This document shows, piece by piece, positions 61,530 through 64,000 of a stretch of 64,000 nt of DNA; within the stretch, counting starts at the first letter, position 1, and every line of letters starts with the position of its first letter. The notes beneath the pieces are model-generated. The model made no database searches. It was not told the origin of the DNA and was given only the letters and a program-made list of their open reading frames with translations. Source of the stretch: Limanda limanda (lineage: Eukaryota; Chordata; Actinopteri; Pleuronectiformes; Pleuronectidae). The stretch covers positions 10,156,386-10,220,385 of the forward strand of contig NC_083651.1 in the NCBI RefSeq assembly GCF_963576545.1, read 5' to 3'. A program made the position numbers and the translations under genes.

Positions 61530-63651
61530 ATGGCAGCTCGCACATCAGAGCCGCTTTGTCAGCCCTGTGTTTACCACGAAGCTTTCAAAGGTAAGACACT
61601 CTCATTGTGTTTGATTTTATTTTGAAATGTCTGCTGTGCGATTCCCTCATGGAGGGTGTGCGCCCTGCAGACCCGCTGACCACTCCCCTTCAGCTCCCAT
61701 CCTCCAGCCCCAACCTGGACCTGCAGGAGATATGACACATGCATTTTGTCTCATACAGGATGTGCTTTGTGTGTATTGATAGAAGGTGAGTGTGTGTCAG
61801 TCAGGTCCTGCAGAAGGTGCTGATGTGCATTTGCTTTGTGCTCAGTGGAGCTACAGGTGAGGAGACCTCTGATGCCGGTGCAGCTGGGTCCGGAGCAGGT
61901 GGGCCTGGAGATGCTGTGTCTCTGTGGGCAGCTGGACCTCCTCATCAGGGCACAGATGCAGCAGGTATAGAATTACAGGACAACGATTGCATCATCGCCA
62001 ACACTGCAGACACAGCTTCCACCCACCTGATCCACTGTCTTCTCAGTTTGCACCAATTTCCATGTAACTGGGAAAGTAGGAATTTAAGTAAAAGCCCCAT
62101 TTTTCATCAAAATAAATGTAATTTATCCAGTGCATCTCCATGAACTGAACCAAAACAAATTAACTGATATCTAGGAAGTAACTAAAACCAGAGACTGACT
62201 GATTTAATGATAAGAAATGGGCGATTTGAACCTTTCCAGTTCCACAAACTTTTTAAAAAATTATTTCGCCCCCAGGTGTGTGACATTTTGGGCACTTTTC
62301 AGACAAAGAAATATAAGAGGGTGGTCACATGACATGCTTGGTGACGTCTTGTCTGAACAGAGGGCTGTGTCCAAACCAATATTATCAAAGTAGCTAGATT
62401 TTCAATAATAATTCTAATATTTTTATTACTATTATTAGATTATTAGTAGTTATTAGTACATAGTTTTCACTGTCATCTTAAAGTTATCATTAGGAGATAT
62501 AAACTAAACTGGAAATAGATTGTATGATTTTATTTGAAGGCGTTATATATGCCTTTAATCATCGTCTGCTTCTAAATGATTCTTCTAGCTGGATCGTGTG
62601 TTTGACTGAGTTTCCAAGCGACTGTATTAAATCATCAGTACTGCATTCGTGCTGAATAGTTATAACCCAACCAAGCTTATATGGTATTCATTCCCAGTAT
62701 ATTCTTAAACCTTCCTGCTCTCAGCCCAACACTAACTTTTCTGGGAGTAGCAACTGGTGCGATGACTTTCTCATCTTCTGATTTTCTGACTTCTGTTCAG
62801 CACCTTGTGTTCATTGAGTGTGGACGGGCCTGCTTTTGTAATCTGTCCGATAGGAGCCTCTCACAGACAGATCAGTATCTTCATGCTCATTTTACAGAGT
62901 AAACAATGCAAAAAATAGATTTATTTACAGTACGTTTGCAATTTACAAAAATCGTTTTATTTTCTCAATTTAATTTGTATTTATAGTTATTTAGGATACA
63001 GTTTAAGGGTGTGATATATCAAGGCTCACTTGCATTTCTCATAAGGGTTTAATAATGACAACCTAGGAATCATTTCCAATCTTTCGTTCAGTAGTATTGT
63101 GTATCAGCCAAGTTACATTCACACAAACATATATATCATTTCAGGTCCAGCCTGTGTCTTCGTCATTTCACATCATTCAGTACAGACATCATTCTGTATC
63201 CTGTATCCTGTGGTTCACAGTTTGTGTGTCACAGTTCCAGGAGCAGTTGGGACAAGGCTGCAGTCCAGAGGAATCAGACACTTTCCAGGCTCAAGGTACG
63301 AAGACTCACAGAGTGTAATGAGACTTGGATGTAGCACCTGTATTTTAATGTATGACAGTTTTTGTGCTTCATTCTTAAAGGATCAGATATTCTCGACCAG
63401 ATGCTGCAGTGCCTTGAACATCTACCAAAGCCTATGCCACAGCTGGAGGTATCACATCTGACAATATTAAGTCTTTATAATCAGGTAAAATAAATCATTA
63501 CCAACGAGGATTTGTGAAATACATTATTGTTCCCCTCTGTTACCTCAGGACTACCTGGACATGTTGGGCCTCTCAGCCATGTTTCCTCGTGTGGAGGTGT
63601 TCCTTATTCAAGGCAGCCCCGTGGAAATGTTGGAGAGGCCGCCGATGGACG
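61530..63651 (+). CDS. Unidentified gene, 5' part only: five coding exons, runs off the right edge
   Basis: I do not recognise this protein. Five exons join in phase: 61530-61590, 61846-61964, 63235-63295, 63381-63448 and 63549-63651, giving 137 residues plus one base carried into an exon beyond the window. It opens MAARTSEPLCQPCVYHEAFK from an ATG in context GACATGG. Notable text includes RRPLMPVQLGPEQVGLEM, LCGQLDLLIRAQMQQ, LDQMLQCLEHLPKPMPQLE and MFPRVEVFLIQGSPVEMLER. The product looks soluble and helical, with no signal peptide or membrane segment. Clean GT-AG sites and unbroken phase support a real gene. Exon 3 has the weakest support because it is short (61 bases). It is transcribed in the same direction as med14. 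Confidence 0.7.
61965..63234 (+). other. Intron 2 of the unidentified gene, 1.3 kb
   Basis: The sequence is A/T-rich with no recognisable repeat or nested gene. The last 50 bases lead to the TCACAG acceptor at 63229-63234. Confidence 0.55.
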
Positions 63652-64000
63652 GTGAGAGAGGAGATACAACAACAGCTCTAGATATAGCACAGTCATATTT
63701 TACAATCTTTTCATTGCCTATATCAATATGCATGGATGGAATGTCATGACGATTAACTCTGGACACAAACCTGCCACCCACACAAGCAAATAGTTCACAT
63801 GCACTGTGTGTGCTTGGAGGCAATTTACAACCGAACAGCATATATAACTTCTTGATTTTTACATGTTAGATTATTTTAATTTGACATCTTTCAGTCAAAA
63901 TAGGCATCAGTTAATAATAAGTAACATGCAATACTTAAGTGTAAGGCAAATACAAAATATGAAAAAAATGAATTGATACAGTCCTAATGCACAACATCAT
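63652..64000 (+). other. Start of an intron of the unidentified gene (window edge)
   Basis: The GTGAGA donor follows 63651. The remaining 349 bases show no acceptor followed by an open frame that continues the protein, so the next exon probably lies outside the window. Confidence 0.5.

Noticed and set aside
1..64000. tRNA, rRNA, snoRNA or microRNA genes
   Set aside because: I looked for tRNA A/B boxes, C/D boxes and stable short hairpins in introns and saw none that I could defend; the hairpins present belong to MITEs.

Overview
This window is animal nuclear DNA and almost certainly from a teleost fish. It has split genes with GT-AG introns, two single-copy genes with close vertebrate orthologues, and repeats of the kinds common in fish introns: hAT, piggyBac-type and mariner-type elements, an L2-like LINE tail, a 5'-truncated L1-clade LINE and fold-back MITEs. 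I cannot name the species; the short introns and repeat mix suggest a compact, perhaps percomorph, genome.

Layout. (1) 2856-32120, minus strand: the complete coding region of usp9x, a giant deubiquitinase. I traced 45 coding exons by splice sites and reading phase. They join without a phase break into 2615 residues. One or two non-coding first exons lie near 36.9-37.5 kb. The 3' UTR runs left toward about 0.9 kb. (2) 37.5-45.9 kb: a gene-poor spacer made largely of transposon debris. It holds three ~400 bp tandem repeat copies, one interrupted by a dead hAT transposon; an L2-like LINE tail; a large fish repeat carrying CTCF-like motifs and a second hAT derivative; a TTAA-flanked MITE; and a 310 bp near-perfect palindrome. 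(3) 46227-58955, plus strand: the complete coding region of med14 (Mediator subunit 14), 29 exons and 1447 residues. One intron contains an L1-type LINE fragment with an 11 bp target-site duplication. (4) 61530-63651, plus strand: the first five coding exons of a gene I do not recognise, running off the right edge.

How the genes relate. usp9x and med14 are transcribed away from each other, the same order and orientation as on the human X chromosome, but packed into a much shorter interval. Each promoter carries a YY1-type ATGGCGG motif and many GCTAGC/GCTAAC words. Both leaders contain upstream ORFs. The products act separately: USP9X removes ubiquitin from many signalling and trafficking proteins, and MED14 is the backbone of the Mediator complex.

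I found no convincing new gene system. The most useful oddities are a Pro/Gly/Thr-rich insertion in the USP9X tail, a TG-repeat 3' splice site in med14 beside an exon that could be skipped in frame, CTCF-like motifs inside the spacer repeat, a GC-rich island in the usp9x 3' region, and the unidentified gene at the right end. Exon boundaries were inferred by eye from splice signals, phase and remembered human protein sequences; no alignment was run.
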